A DNA stretch of 64,000 nt from Limnoperna fortunei (Eukaryota > Mollusca > Bivalvia > Mytilida > Modiolidae): the NCBI GenBank assembly GCA_944474755.1, contig OX104123.1:17984275-18048274 (forward strand). The letters run 5' to 3'. The translations under genes and the position numbers were made by a program. The notes beneath the pieces were generated by a model, which searched no databases, was not told where the DNA came from, and saw only the letters and a program-made list of their open reading frames with translations. This document shows positions 45,454 through 56,791 of this stretch, piece by piece; the stretch's first letter is position 1; each line of letters begins with the position of its first letter.

Positions 45454-46708
45454 TCATATACAAGGTCTGAGCTTATTCTTATTGCTTGTTGGAGAGGAAA
45501 TTCTGGTTTCCTCAAGTCTTTTCAGTCGATGTCGAAAATTTTCATAAGGAAAGGAAGATGTGTTATCAGGGGTTTTAAATTTTGATGCATCATTTGCAAG
45601 ATGAACTAATGCATGTACATTATACACAGCTTGTTCATAACCATACAGTTCATAAAAATGTTTCACATGCTTCTAGTAGTTCCTTTGAATATTGATTATA
45701 GGCTGCTTTCAAGTTTTCATTTAACAGAAAATGAATTCCAGTTGACAAAAGCATACAAGTTTTGTACATATTGGAATGAATTACATGGTTAAGGACTACA
45801 GGACCAGAGTATAAAAGAAATGCCGAATTCTGGAGCTTTCTATCTGTCAATGTCAATAGAGGCATTGGTTTCCTGGCAAATTCGCTAGGAATATAAGTTT
45901 TTAAATTTGTTAATGAAGTTATTTCATCAACAGCACGAGGTCCAATTCTGCAATCTAACGGTCTTTTAATCCACATCAGCAGCTTGCGCTTTGTGACACC
46001 TAGGCAAACCAAATGCATATAATCTATAGGGAACTGTCTAACCATTCCTACTCCAGTATGCACAAATGGAGATATGCCAGTGTTATGTTCTTCATCTGAC
46101 TGAAGAAGGAATCTTTGGTCTGTTCGTGCAGCCGCATTCAACTCCGGAAATGTCATTTTCCCAACCTTCCTAACTCTTTGTTCGCATTTGTCACATCCGT
46201 AATAACCGGGAAATGTTTTGCCACTTTTAATAAAGGCACGGACAGGGGTATCACATATGATAGAATGAATGTTTATATTGAAATGCTTTGTATCAATGAA
46301 GAAGCCATTTTGTTTCAAGTCATTGTATTCATCAATAAATCTTTGTAAATAAGCATTCAAATTGTTTTTTTATTACCTGAAAATAGTGCTATTATGAAGG
46401 GATCTCTATCAGAGACATTAACTAAGCTTGCTAAAATTGGCCAAAATTGTTTTCTTGTACTCATAAATAATGGTAAGCCATCAATATTTATTTCCAGCTC
46501 AAAAGAAAAATTCTCTGGAAGAATCTCACAGTAATTTGTTACAACTTTGTGAATGCTGTTCAATATACCAAAAATGATAATATTCACCACCACAGGTTTT
46601 AAAAATTTTGTAATGCATGTTATTTAGATAATATTCATAGATGAGGTTTTGCATGACCTTGAAATACATTAAAAAATTCATTTTTATGTCTTCGTGATCG
46701 AAATACAC
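45454..46708 (-). pseudogene. TNP2/CACTA-like transposase, frameshifted
   Basis: Minus-strand pieces in order: 46708-46526 (CGGEYYHF), 46593-46357 (FELEINIDGLPLFMSTRKQF, PFIIALFSG), 46360-45650 and 45666-45454. The third piece reads ICDTPVRAFIKSGK, GYYGCDKCEQR, FPELNAAARTDQRFL, FPIDYMHLVCLGVTKRKLLM, EFARKPMPLL and LLYSGPVVLNHVI. The last reads FYELYGYEQAVYNVHALVHL and SSFPYENFRHRLKR. Asp residues in NIDGLP and PIDYMH are probable catalytic residues. This series occurs in TNP2-type (EnSpm/CACTA-like) transposases of many invertebrates; the superfamily name is my best guess. Three frameshifts make it inactive. Confidence 0.65.
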
Positions 46709-46914
46709 CTAGCATGTATTTGGACAGAATTATATAAAACACATTCTACACATATTGAAGGAAAAACTGCTACAAATATCAATTTAATCTGTAATGCAGT
46801 AAATTCCATGGACAATACTCACAGATCACCTATTGTGTACTTCATATAATTTTAAAATTAATAAAAGACTTATTTTAAATTGATTTATTTAATCATTAAT
46901 ATTATTTACTTTTT

Positions 46915-47278
46915 ATACCCCGCCACACGAAGAGGCGATGTATTATGTTACAACCTCATATTCATTCGGTGTCCGTCCCCCGAAGGTTTCCAGATGATAA
47001 CTTGAAAACGCCTCAAGGGGTTTGAGTAATATTTTGCACAGCTGTTTAGTACAATAAAATGCAGGTCAAGTTCAATTTTCAGGATGATCCGAAAAATATT
47101 ATTGAAGTTTTGCCACTATAAATTTTCAAATTTGACAATAATGAAATTTTCTGGTCAAATAAGGATAACTCATTTCTGTCGCTATATACTAGTATATAGT
47201 GGATGTATAGTATATAGAGTATAATATACTAGTATATACAAATATATTTAACTATTGATGAATATCGTGGCGGGGTAT
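46915..47278. mobile_element. MITE-like element with 12-bp perfect terminal inverted repeats
   Basis: ATACCCCGCCAC at 46915-46926 and GTGGCGGGGTAT at 47267-47278. The interior is non-coding with 'ggtttccagatgataacttgaaaacgcc' and a TATA-rich stretch of 'tatactagtatata' words. No transposase. Confidence 0.65.
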
Positions 47279-47616
47279 CATTTAATGTCCCATTAGATGC
47301 CCTATTTTTTGTATTTTGAACTAGAATAATAATAATAAAGATTTTAGACACTGTTGGTTTATAGGATTAATGCAGGATATTTAATCGAAATAATGTTCTT
47401 CTTAACAGTTATTATCTTCCCAGGAAATATGGTAAGTCTATTACAATGTATAATCTGCATGTGATTTATGACTTGAACCTCCAGGCATAACAGCAGGGAG
47501 TGATTAATCAACAAATTGCAGATACAAATCCTACATCTGTAGAAAGTGATCTAATTGCATTTATATATAAAAATTCTAAAGAAAATTTTCTTGTGCGACC
47601 AACTTCAACACTTGTA

Positions 47617-48010
47617 CTGGGAGGGGTCCCAGTGCTGGACCCACAGAGCAGCCCAGCGCGTCCCCGGGTGGCGGATTGGTGAGACCCTCTCTTTACGGGG
47701 GTTGTCGGGTCATAATGCGGACCGTAGAGGGTAACGTGTTTGGAGAGTGCCAAGCTCCTTGCACGATAAAGACCCCTTTTGTAGATATCGAAAAAGAGTA
47801 GGCTCATTGTAGGCGCTACAAAAGGCTAAATTTTCCGCCTCCTACCCATAACTCCATACTCTTCCAGAGGCAGTCTAAATTGTATTTCCTGTGACCAATC
47901 CCACCCCATTTTCCGTTGATTTATTATTTTATTATTTGTTAACTTGTTCACGTCCTGAATATAGCTGAAATACTGCTCTCTGGACGTAAAGCAGACATCC
48001 AATCAATCAA
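47617..48010 (+). mobile_element. SINE-like element, family B, with 12-bp TSD
   Basis: Similar to 19152-19530. Flanked by the perfect 12-bp duplication tcaacacttgta (47605-47616 and 48011-48022). Ends in the CTGAATATAGCTGAAATACTGCTC tail and CAAT repeats. Confidence 0.85.
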
Positions 48011-48022
48011 TCAACACTTGTA

Positions 48023-48919
48023 TCATAGTGATAACCACATGTTATTGGTACAGACTTTACTTCAAGATTACATCATTAAATTACAAAAATGTCAATTTCG
48101 TTAAACATTTCATTTAATTAATTTACATTATTACAACTGATTTAGGTTTTGTGACTAAGTATATTTAAATATAATTAGTATGAATAAATTTTATTCCCAT
48201 CACTTAAATTTATTTCTGGATTCACACTGTAGCCTACCGTAGACGACTTCACAACTCCAGCAAAATTATGTGATTCTAAATAGAATACTATAATACAATC
48301 TCATACTAGAAAGAATGGCATGGCAAATCTTTTTTTATAATAATCATAATTAATCTAAATAAAAATATTTTCCCGAATAAACTAATTTACTTACATGATT
48401 TCTTTTATCTCCGAAGTTGTGTATACGTGCACACTGATATGACCTGTTGAATGCTGAACGCGGGAAATCCAGCGATGTTGGATGAAAGATGAGGTTATAG
48501 GTCGTTACAATCCCAGCACATGCTGAGTAGTTATAGTTTATTATTATACTTTCTGTAAGAATGTCCTTGAATAGAAATATTTTACTATTTTGTCATATAT
48601 TTCTAAACGAATATATTGTGCTCCGTGCACTATGCCCTCATAGTTTCTACTCATGTCTAGGAAAACTATTGATTTGGACGTCAATCAATTGTAATTTACG
48701 CGAATGGGCGAGGTTAATTTGTATCAATGATTGATCACTGCTGCGCTTTAAATGAGGTGTTTTTATCCTAGTCAGCGGAAGAAGCCGATCAGCGTATAAC
48801 GTCTGCAAAAAAAACCCAAAGCGGCTGTGAAATCCTGAAGGGAAAATGTCCAGGTTTAGGAAGGAGGATCCAAATAAATTTCGCAAGGAAAACTTGAGGT
48901 GAAATAAAAAATAAGCGGA
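48023..48919. other. No gene recognised
   Basis: AT-rich. A minus-strand 79-codon frame at 48647-48886 shows no motif and no splice support. Confidence 0.35.
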
Positions 48920-49370
48920 CGAGCAAACCAGTTTGCCGTTAAAATGCTCAATGATTTTATCAATGATGGAAACACAGAAATTGACGTAATTGAATTCAGC
49001 AAGGCAGATTTAGCTAAACTGTTTGAGGACTTTTATTCAAACATAAGAAACAAAAAGGTAAATTTTATAAAAAAGAATACAGCCATTAGACAGAGCTTAA
49101 ACCGCTATATGAAAGAGAATGGAAGGAGTTTTGTCACAATTATAACTGACCCAGAATTCACACAGGCAAACAATAATTTCACTACATTCTACGAAAAATT
49201 CGAGATGCATGTAAAGGTACTGTGGCACATCACCAGGCAATTAAACTTGAACTTTAAACTTAAACATAATTATAACTGACCCAGAATTCACACAGGAAAA
49301 CAATAATTTCACTACATTCTACGAAAAATTTAATCGGATGATGTCTGGTATAGAAACGAGCCATTAAGTC
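48920..49370 (+). pseudogene. Crypton/DUF3504-like N-terminal fragment with internal duplication
   Basis: The frame 48944-49279 reads MLNDFINDGNTE, IEFSKADLAKLFEDFYSNIR, AIRQSLNRYMKENG, then TDPEFTQANNNFTTFYEKFE. This resembles the N-terminal region of Crypton-derived (DUF3504/ZMYM/KCTD1-like) tyrosine-recombinase proteins. A 64-bp segment (49138-49201) is repeated at 49268-49331 with one or two changes, separated by 66 bp. The recombinase catalytic domain is absent. A fragment, not a functional gene. Confidence 0.5.
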
Positions 49371-50297
49371 GAAATACGCACCGTGTATTCATGAAAAATT
49401 TATCGAAATTTACTTGACTGTCACAAGAATGCACCAATCACTGCACAAGATCAACCTTCATTATCCTGCTAGATTATTGTGGCTTCCAGTCTCGACAAAT
49501 TATGACGATTAGTGGCCATAGGAATTAGCAGTCATTGTCAATTTATTGCTATGATAATCAGGTAATTAATACAATAATAATCCAAAATACTATTAGTACG
49601 GTAGACTATTTATAGTGAACAACAACTCAAGGCCACTTGGGTGGCTTTCAGTTGTTTGTTTTCTCCATGGTTTGGTTGTTGTCTGTTTGACATATTCACC
49701 ATTTCCATTCTTTATATCCGGTTATAGTGAATTGATCAGTATAGTCGTTTGGCATTAATGAAATGAAATCATTAGCGTGTTATTCACTCTATCATAATTT
49801 CATTGAAATAACATGACATTAAAAACCAACAATCACATGATATGTATTTGTACGTTTGCATTTTATTACTGCATGCGACCCGTGTCGATTACAGTAGGCC
49901 GGGTAAACGGTCCCGATAACCTACTGAACCCTTACTTTTTCTAGACGGGAAATCGAGTTAGCCCTGACTTCGATGAATCGGCATGTCACGTCTTGCCCTT
50001 TGTAAATCCTTCTCACTTGGCTTTTCTATTACATTTATTTCTTTTCAACGTATTCCATGAAATGTATTAACCAGTTGATAGACAGCTTCCTGTAAGGATT
50101 TACAAAGAAGGCAGTGGCTAAAGGGCAAAGCTTCCTCAGCTTTATAGAGGAGACATGTTTGCCGTGTTGTAACCCGTGATGGTGGAGGAAGGGATCCTGT
50201 TGGTTGAGAGATCACTCACTGCTGCATCCATTAGTGCGGGTCAGCGGGTTTCGATTTTCAATACAACACTTTGGCATTAACTTCAACTGGACGCCGG
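49371..50297. other. No gene; contains a common mussel repeat snippet
   Basis: Around 49655-49715 the phrase 'gttgtttgttttctccatggtttggttgttgtctgtttgacatattc' resembles a repeat seen very often in mussel DNA. A 13-nt inverted match (ctttgtaaatcct / aggatttacaaag) lies near 49998 and 50094. Nothing else recognised. Confidence 0.35.
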
Positions 50298-50651
50298 ATG
50301 GACCCGGTTCGGTCAATCGGCTGGTCATTACGAGCCCTTAACACGCTTGTCGTCATTCTTCTTGTCACTATCTTGTGTATCTTACTACAAAAGTTGTTCA
50401 GTAACAGGTTGTTAAGAAGGCGGTGGTTCATGTGTCAATTAAGTAGAACGAGTTTCAAACGGTTGTATCGCCAGGTAACCCCGGGCACGAGGCATGTGTT
50501 CATTGAGAAATTCGTCTGTTTGCGTATAACATCCTTGGAACACCTGATGCTTTCTGCTGATGATCCGCAGACACCAAGCATCGCCCCTGTTGGCAATCCG
50601 TGGCGGGTGGTGAACCATATTCTTTCATCATGGCTTCAGAAATACAAATAA
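50298..50651 (+). CDS. Hypothetical small membrane protein
   Basis: ATG 50298 opens a 117-codon frame. Residues 12-33 (LRALNTLVVILLVTILCILL) form one strong membrane segment, followed by a very basic stretch (FSNRLLRRRWFMCQLSRTSF, then KRLYRQ). A hydrophilic C-terminal half follows (LSADDPQTPSIAP, WRVVNHILSSWLQKYK). The local GC content is higher than that of its neighbours. No family was recognised, and it may be a fragment of a larger unknown element. No splice sites are needed. Confidence 0.3.
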   Translation: MDPVRSIGWSLRALNTLVVILLVTILCILLQKLFSNRLLRRRWFMCQLSRTSFKRLYRQVTPGTRHVFIEKFVCLRITSLEHLMLSADDPQTPSIAPVGNPWRVVNHILSSWLQKYK

Positions 50652-51416
50652 AAAATGGTACAAAAAATAAGAAAAAATTACTTTCCTCTTGAAGAATTGG
50701 CTGTTGAAGAAAATTGGCCTAAATTTATTGTTTTATCTGCCAATAAACATTAAACAGTTCGTGTAAAATGACCCCATTAATCTCCAAAAGTCCTTGTAAA
50801 TGTTTAATTGTAAGTAAATAAAATCTTCCCACAACTATTCCTCGTGTAGTTATTTGGGGAGGCAAAAGTTAGGGAATTGAAACACATCTTTATGATAGTT
50901 AGTCGTGACTTCAGAATCTCTTTGTATTTAAACTATTTTAGATATCATTTTAAGTCGAGACAATTTAATATTTAGTAAATTTTCAATATTTATTCTGCTC
51001 ACAAAATTAAGAAAAAGTATGAATTTCTAAATGTATGTGTTAAACATAAAAAAATCAGTACTTGAAAATCAATTCAGTAGGTGTTAATTCCAATAAAGAA
51101 GGACAAACAAAACCTTATAACTTGCGAGATATACATAAATTCCATTTTTTTCTATGAAGTCATGATGTCTTTCTCGAAAATTTATACATGTATATGTAAA
51201 GCATATCAATATCGTAGAAGCATTTACAAATTTCATGAATTTATATTTTCTTAGATGACCTCTTTTTCATAGAGGATTTCCATGAAATTCATCAAGAAGT
51301 TCCTTTTGAAACAGAGGAAGGTCAGAACCAATTAGAACAAGAAAGTTCATATATTTTTCTTTTATAGAAGAATTAACAATTGGGTCATATGTGGCTGTAG
51401 CTTAAAATACAACCTG

Positions 51417-51599
51417 GTGATGGAGAAGGAAGAGGATGAAACAACCATAAAATTTCTTCACCCTGTATCTGCAGGGAATGACTTTAAATGGCCTCAAAGG
51501 GAGGATCAAGATAAAGTGAAAAAACACTTTATTTTTAAAACCAATTTAGAATTATTTGCCAAAGATTCTCAAAAGATGCTGCCCAGTTTGAGGAAATAA
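51417..51599 (+). pseudogene. Fragment of an uncharacterised transposon-linked protein
   Basis: A short frame reads KFLHPVSAGNDFKWPQREDQ, then KKHFIFKTNLELF, a pattern often found at the C-terminus of uncharacterised invertebrate proteins next to transposon ORFs. The upstream 150 bp also looks coding (FHEIHQEVPFETEEGQNQ) but in a different frame. Too short to assign. Confidence 0.35.
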
Positions 51600-52091
51600 A
51601 AAAAACAATACAAAAGTTTCAGTGAAAAATATTTTGGATGATAAACATACTTTCATTTTATTACCTATCATTTCAACTATAAGACATGAACACAAGGTTA
51701 TTACTACCTTCAATTGTTAATAACCAGAACATGCAGTAAACGTATACTTTTAGAGTTTTGTTTACCTAATGAACTCATTAATGTCTTTACGTTGTTTTTT
51801 TATATATTTTTATAGTTATAAAGGTAATTGTGTAGATATTTCTGAATAAGCTGATGTACATGCATTTGATATTTTTTGATTTGCTGATAAAAAATATATA
51901 GAATTTATTAAAGTTTTATTTCTTGTTCTATTTTTTGGATAATTATTTGATCACTGGTGTAATAAGACCTTGTGTTCACAATAAACTCTTTAATTGAAAT
52001 ATACTTTTAATATTGATATAGCAGTGTTTATTATTTGGTTTAAACAAAAACTAAAAGGAAAAAAATCAGTAAGATTCTTCAAAAATATCTA
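51600..52091. other. No gene recognised
   Basis: AT-rich, with stops in all frames. Confidence 0.35.
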
Positions 52092-52103
52092 CCATAAAAT
52101 CAT

Positions 52104-52572
52104 GATTGATTGATTAATGGTGTTTAACGCCCGAGCAGCATTATTTCAGCTATATTCAGGCGATGAACATGAAATGGATGATAAAATGAACATGAAATGA
52201 TGATGAATGAAAATGGGATGGGACACAAGGAAAAATAGGGGTAACGGATTTTAGATTGCCACTGGCAAATGGGAGGATGGATAGGGTCGGGCAATTCAGC
52301 CTCCTGTAGCGGGATCGAAATCCCTACTCATAGCGAATACTACAGCAGCGTTCTTTAACGTGCGAGGAACGTGGCATTTTTCCCAACACGGTGCACTAAT
52401 ATGGTTTGCGGTCAGGTTTTCCGTATTATGGCCCGACAACCCCAGCTTGCCAGGGGTACCCCATTCAACCACCTGGGGCCCACATCCCAGTCGGTCTTTA
52501 GGCAAACCGACCTGACACGCCTTTTACGACAAGCTAGCGCGACTGCGGTCTATTCTTTTTGCCACCCGGATG
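52104..52572 (-). mobile_element. SINE-like element, family A, with 12-bp TSD
   Basis: Minus-strand copy of the element dimerised at 24706-25744. Flanked by ccataaaatcat (52092-52103 and 52573-52584). A roughly 17-bp deletion relative to the dimer copies lies near 52520. The 71-codon frame on the plus strand is the same spurious frame seen in the other copy. Confidence 0.88.
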
Positions 52573-52737
52573 CCATAAAATCATAAATTTGTTTATTTTT
52601 TTAAACTGGGCAATATCGTCATTATTCCAAAATGTCATTTTCTTGGTCTGGCTATAACTGTTATCAATACCAAAATATATCTTGATTATAACACAACAAA
52701 AAAAGTGGACATTGGTAATATTTTTGATCTAATAGGC

Positions 52738-52945
52738 CAAGAAAAAAATATGCGTTTCTGGTTTCATGCCTGAAAAAAATAGCATTGGTAGGTAAGCATT
52801 TATTTTATTTTAATTTTTTACCTTGTCAGAGTTAATGTGGAGTAGATTTTAGGTTAACTGTGCTCAAGCAAAAATGCCCCCCAGGTAGGGTCGACATGAA
52901 AAAAAAAGTAGGTAGGGAAACCAGAAACACACATTTTTTTATTTT
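52738..52945. mobile_element. Small element with ~25-bp imperfect terminal inverted repeats
   Basis: Left end 'aaaaaaatatgcgtttctggtttc' (about 52742) pairs with right end 'gaaaccagaaacacacattttttt' (about 52918-52941). The interior contains 'ccccccaggtagggtcgacatg'. No coding sequence. MITE-like. Confidence 0.55.
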
Positions 52946-53698
52946 GTCTTATGTTGATTTCAAACTGTGAAAAAAATATTTTTATTTTTGTATAGTATTA
53001 CCCACCTGTATTTTATTATACTTGCTTTTCGTGTGTTTATTTTTCATCTAATTTAAAACTTTTGAGTAGCAATGATGTTTATTTTTCCATTACTTGTTTT
53101 TGCAAGTTATGATGTTCAATTACAAAATAGTGTAATATATATATATTTCTTGATTACTATATTTAGTAATCTTCTCCTTTTTAAAAACATTCTATATGAT
53201 TTAATATTGTTATATTATAGAATATTGTTATATGCATGCAAAATCTGACATGTAAAGTGGCAAAATGAGCGCTGTTATTATGCATCCTATATGTTGTGTA
53301 TAGTTTGTGTTTTCCCTTATTCTGAGAAACGATGTAGATAATAATAATAGAGAATTAAAATTTACGTTTCGCGAAACGTGAAGTCTCCCAAACGAAGTTA
53401 CTGATAGTCCTGTGCAGCCTGTGAATCACCTTATATTTGACTTTACAGGTTGCTATTCACCTAGATTTCAAATTCTAATAAAATTGAAAAAAATGGTAAA
53501 TTTTCAAATTTTACTGGTATTCTGTTGACACAGACATGTTTCACCTGTCCCACATGAACGTTTGCCTAAAAGAGAATAACAAAAATAAAGTAAGTGGAGC
53601 GTGACGCCAGGGGCATACATATGAACATTGATATGCTATTGCAATTGATGTAGACAAATGCTAATATGTAACTGCAGACAACATATCAATGGTCTACC
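52946..53698. other. No gene recognised
   Basis: AT-rich unassigned sequence. A short inverted word 'acgtttcgcgaaacgt' lies near 53364. Confidence 0.35.
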
Positions 53699-53712
53699 AT
53701 CAATGCTTCATA

Positions 53713-53974
53713 GGGGCCTCGGTGGCCGAGTGGTCAAGGTAGTTCGTTTACTATTGATCACGTGGTCTGTCAACACTGAGATTGCGGGTTCGATTCTCAC
53801 TGCAGGCAGGGTGTACTTGACTCCAATCTTAATTGACAAGGATTGCCAGTTTTCCTACCGCAGGTCGGGGGTTCTCTCCGGGTACTCCGGCTTCCTCCCC
53901 CAATAAAAACTGGACGCCATGAAATAGCTGAAAAATTGCTGAAAGTGGCGTTAAAACACCATTCAAACAAAACA
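53713..53974 (+). mobile_element. tRNA-derived SINE with perfect 14-bp TSD
   Basis: Head GGGGCCTCGGTGGCCGAGTGG with A box at 53723-53733 and B box GGTTCGATTC at 53787-53796. Tail AGCTGAAAAATTGCTGAAAG, GCGTTAAAACACC. Duplication atcaatgcttcata at 53699-53712 and 53975-53988. Close to the copy at 7066-7330, hence a recently active family. Not a free tRNA gene: no anticodon arm of proper shape and no CCA-proximal acceptor pairing was seen. Confidence 0.9.
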
Positions 53975-54008
53975 ATCAATGCTTCATATTAAACAGACAC
54001 AAGAAACA

Positions 54009-55712
54009 AGAGGCCCTAAGGGTCCTGTATCGCTGACCTGGAATTTTTGCTTTCAAGGAGCAATAGCTTATACAACAAGGAGCTGTTTGACAACTTCGGC
54101 CCAATGAAGACTTTTGTAGTGCTTGATGAGCTGAACATTTCAGCAATTGAAAGTTTTTCTTCATCTACTATCGTTCTCAAGTTAAAGGCAAAAACCCCCA
54201 AAATCGCTATTTTTGACTTTTCAAGAGAGATAACTATTACAAGAAGCAGTCTGACAAAGTCAAACCAATGGAGACTTTTGTAGAGCTTGATGAGCTGAGC
54301 ATTTCAGCAAGTAAAAGTTTTTTTTCATCTACTATCGTTCTCAAGTTAAAGGCAAAAACCCCCCAAAAATCGCTTTTTTGACATTTCAAGAGAGATAACT
54401 CCTACAAGGAGCCATATGACAACTTCGAACCATAAAGTCTTTTGTGGAGCTTGATGATCTGAACATTTTAGCAATTTAAAGTTTTTCTCTATCTACTATC
54501 GTTCTCAAGTTATAGGCAAACAAGAGGCCCCAGGGGGCCTGTATCGCTCACCTGGAATTTTTGCTCATACAAAAAGTCATATGTCAATTCAAACCAATTA
54601 AAATTTTTTTTCATCTACTATTGTTTTCCTGTTCCAGGTGACAAAATAACAATATATCCACAAAATCGCTATTTTGGACCATTCAAGAGAGGTAACTCCT
54701 ACAAGAAGTGGTCTGACAACTTTGACCCAATGGAGACTTTTGTAGAGTTTGATGAGCTAAACATTTTAGCAATTGCAAGGTTTTCTCTATCTTTTATCGT
54801 TCTCAAGTTATAGGCAAAAAACACCAAAAATCGCTATTTTTGACCTTCCAAGGGAGATAACTCCCACAAGGAGCAATCTGACAACTTTGACCTAATGAAG
54901 ACTTTTGTAGAGCTTGATGAGCTGAACATTTGAGCAATTGAAAGTTTATCTCTATCTACTATTGTTCTCAAGTTATAGGCAAAAAACAACAAAAATAGCT
55001 ATTTTGGACCTTTCAAGAGAGATAACTCATACAAGGAGCCGTCTGACAACTTTGACACAAGGAGACTTTTGTAGAGCTTGATGAGCTGAACATTTTAGCA
55101 ATTGAAAGTTTTTCTCTATCTACTATTGTTCTCAAGTTATACGCAAAAAACAACAAAAATCGCTATTTTGGACCTTTCAAGAGAGATAACTCCCACAAGG
55201 AGCCGTCTGACAACTTTGACCCAATGGAGACTTTTGTAGAGCTTAATAAGCTAAACATTTTAGCAATTGAAAGTTTTTCTCTAACTACTATCGTTCTCAA
55301 GTAACAGGCACAAAACGCCAAAAATCACTATCTCTTTCAAGAGAGATAACTCATACAAGAAGCCGTCTGACAACTTCGACCCAATGGAGACTTTTGTATG
55401 GCTTTTCATTCTGAACAAGGAAGGTGACTTCAGATTTCTACTATCTATTATAGTTGTTGAGTTATAATGCTCTAAAGATGGTTTTACCCTATGTTCTATT
55501 TTTAGCAACAGCGGCCATGTTTTTATGAGCTCAGTTATAATTGAGACAATTTTCAAAGCCAACACCCTAAGGATGCTTGTGACCAAGTTTGAGCTTAATC
55601 CCATTAGTGGTTTCAGAGGAGAAGATTTTTGGAAAATTTAATGGACGACGACGACGACAGACGCCAAGTGATGAGATAAGCTCACTTGGACCTTTGGTCC
55701 AGATGGGCTAAA
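54009..55712 (+). repeat. Palindrome-ended dispersed repeat with 7 or more internal units
   Basis: Head 'caagaggccctaagggtcctgtatcgctgacctgg', with a second head at 54522 ('aagaggccccagggggcctgtatcgctcacctgg'), so two copies are fused. Internal units of about 150-176 bp each contain 'caagagagataactc.tacaaggagcc', 'tctgacaactt.gacccaatggagacttttgtagagcttgatgagctgaac' and 'tttttctctatctactat'. The right end 'gctcacttggacctttggtccagatgggct' plus A-run is hairpin-like. Same family type as 1-1752. Confidence 0.7.
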
Positions 55713-56791
55713 AACTCAACAATTATACCTATGTCTTGCCTTGTGCTTCTTTCGTCTCAGACAAAAATGGTATGTCATAGGAAAAATCTAAGAGCACCTT
55801 TGAACTTGCCATACCATTTTTCCTTGAAAACAAAATTAACCATAGTACAGCTGCATGCCAAAATTCATAAATATCCCAATAGGTTGTTAGAAAATGTTTT
55901 TTCAAAACAAAAGTAAATATAAAGTAAGTATATTTTTTTATTAAACAGACATGTTTATATACAGTATTTTACAAAATGAGTGCTATTATACGCTATACAT
56001 GTACATATTGACAAAAAGTATATGCTAAATGGAGGACCAGAAAAATGTCAATGTAAACAGTTCATTTGTAAAAATACATGTATCATAAATATTCACCAAT
56101 TGTTTAGACTAATTTAATATATTAATGGCACAATTTTGTGAAAAAAAAATCAATAGGGTGGTTGGTATTATCTGTAGGAAAGAAAAATCTTAACAACACT
56201 TTATGAATGCTCCCATCTTTGGTAGGGTAATCTGTAAAAGTTTCAAATAGGATTGTTTCATGAAGATTTATGACAAATTGCTATAAAACATGTTATGAAC
56301 AAAACAATGAATTTCAAAATCTTTTAGGAATTTGTAACCTTACAAAACTGTTAATAACGTATTGGTCTCATATTGTCATTACCCAAAAGACATACAAGTC
56401 CCCATCAATGAAGGAATAGCTGTATTTTTTGTAATATTTTCATGAAAAAGATCACACAGACAAGAAGAAATAAAACGCATCAAGCTGTTATTCTATAACA
56501 TTATTATAGTACCATGCATGTTCTTATAAATGAAAAAGCTGTTATCCTACTACAATATTTCGATGATTTATAGTTGTATTTCAGTCACATCCAAGTTCAT
56601 ATCAATAAGAACATGATTTTCTTTTATAATTGCATGAGAAAAGTCACACAGCGATGCATTATTCTGTTATCCTGGTATAGTGATTTCTAGTTGCATTAAA
56701 AGTCACATGCAAATTCCCATCAATGAAGGCATGTTTGACTTTTGTGTATTATGTTCATGAGGACAATCTTACAAACAAGTCAATGATAAGT
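55713..56791. other. 3' flank of the Helentron; diverged short repeats
   Basis: Phrases such as 'caagtccccatcaatgaaggaatag', 'caaattcccatcaatgaaggcatg' and 'gaaaaagatcacacag' / 'gaaaagtcacacagcgatgcat' recur about every 130-180 bp between 56390 and 56740. No gene. It may include the 3' non-coding part of the Helentron, but its terminus was not identified. Confidence 0.4.

Noticed and set aside
51417..51599. A complete small gene
   Set aside because: Upstream coding-like sequence is in another frame, so this is only the tail of a broken protein.
53713..53800. Free tRNA gene
   Set aside because: A and B boxes are present, but the acceptor stem does not close and the sequence continues into a SINE body with target duplications.
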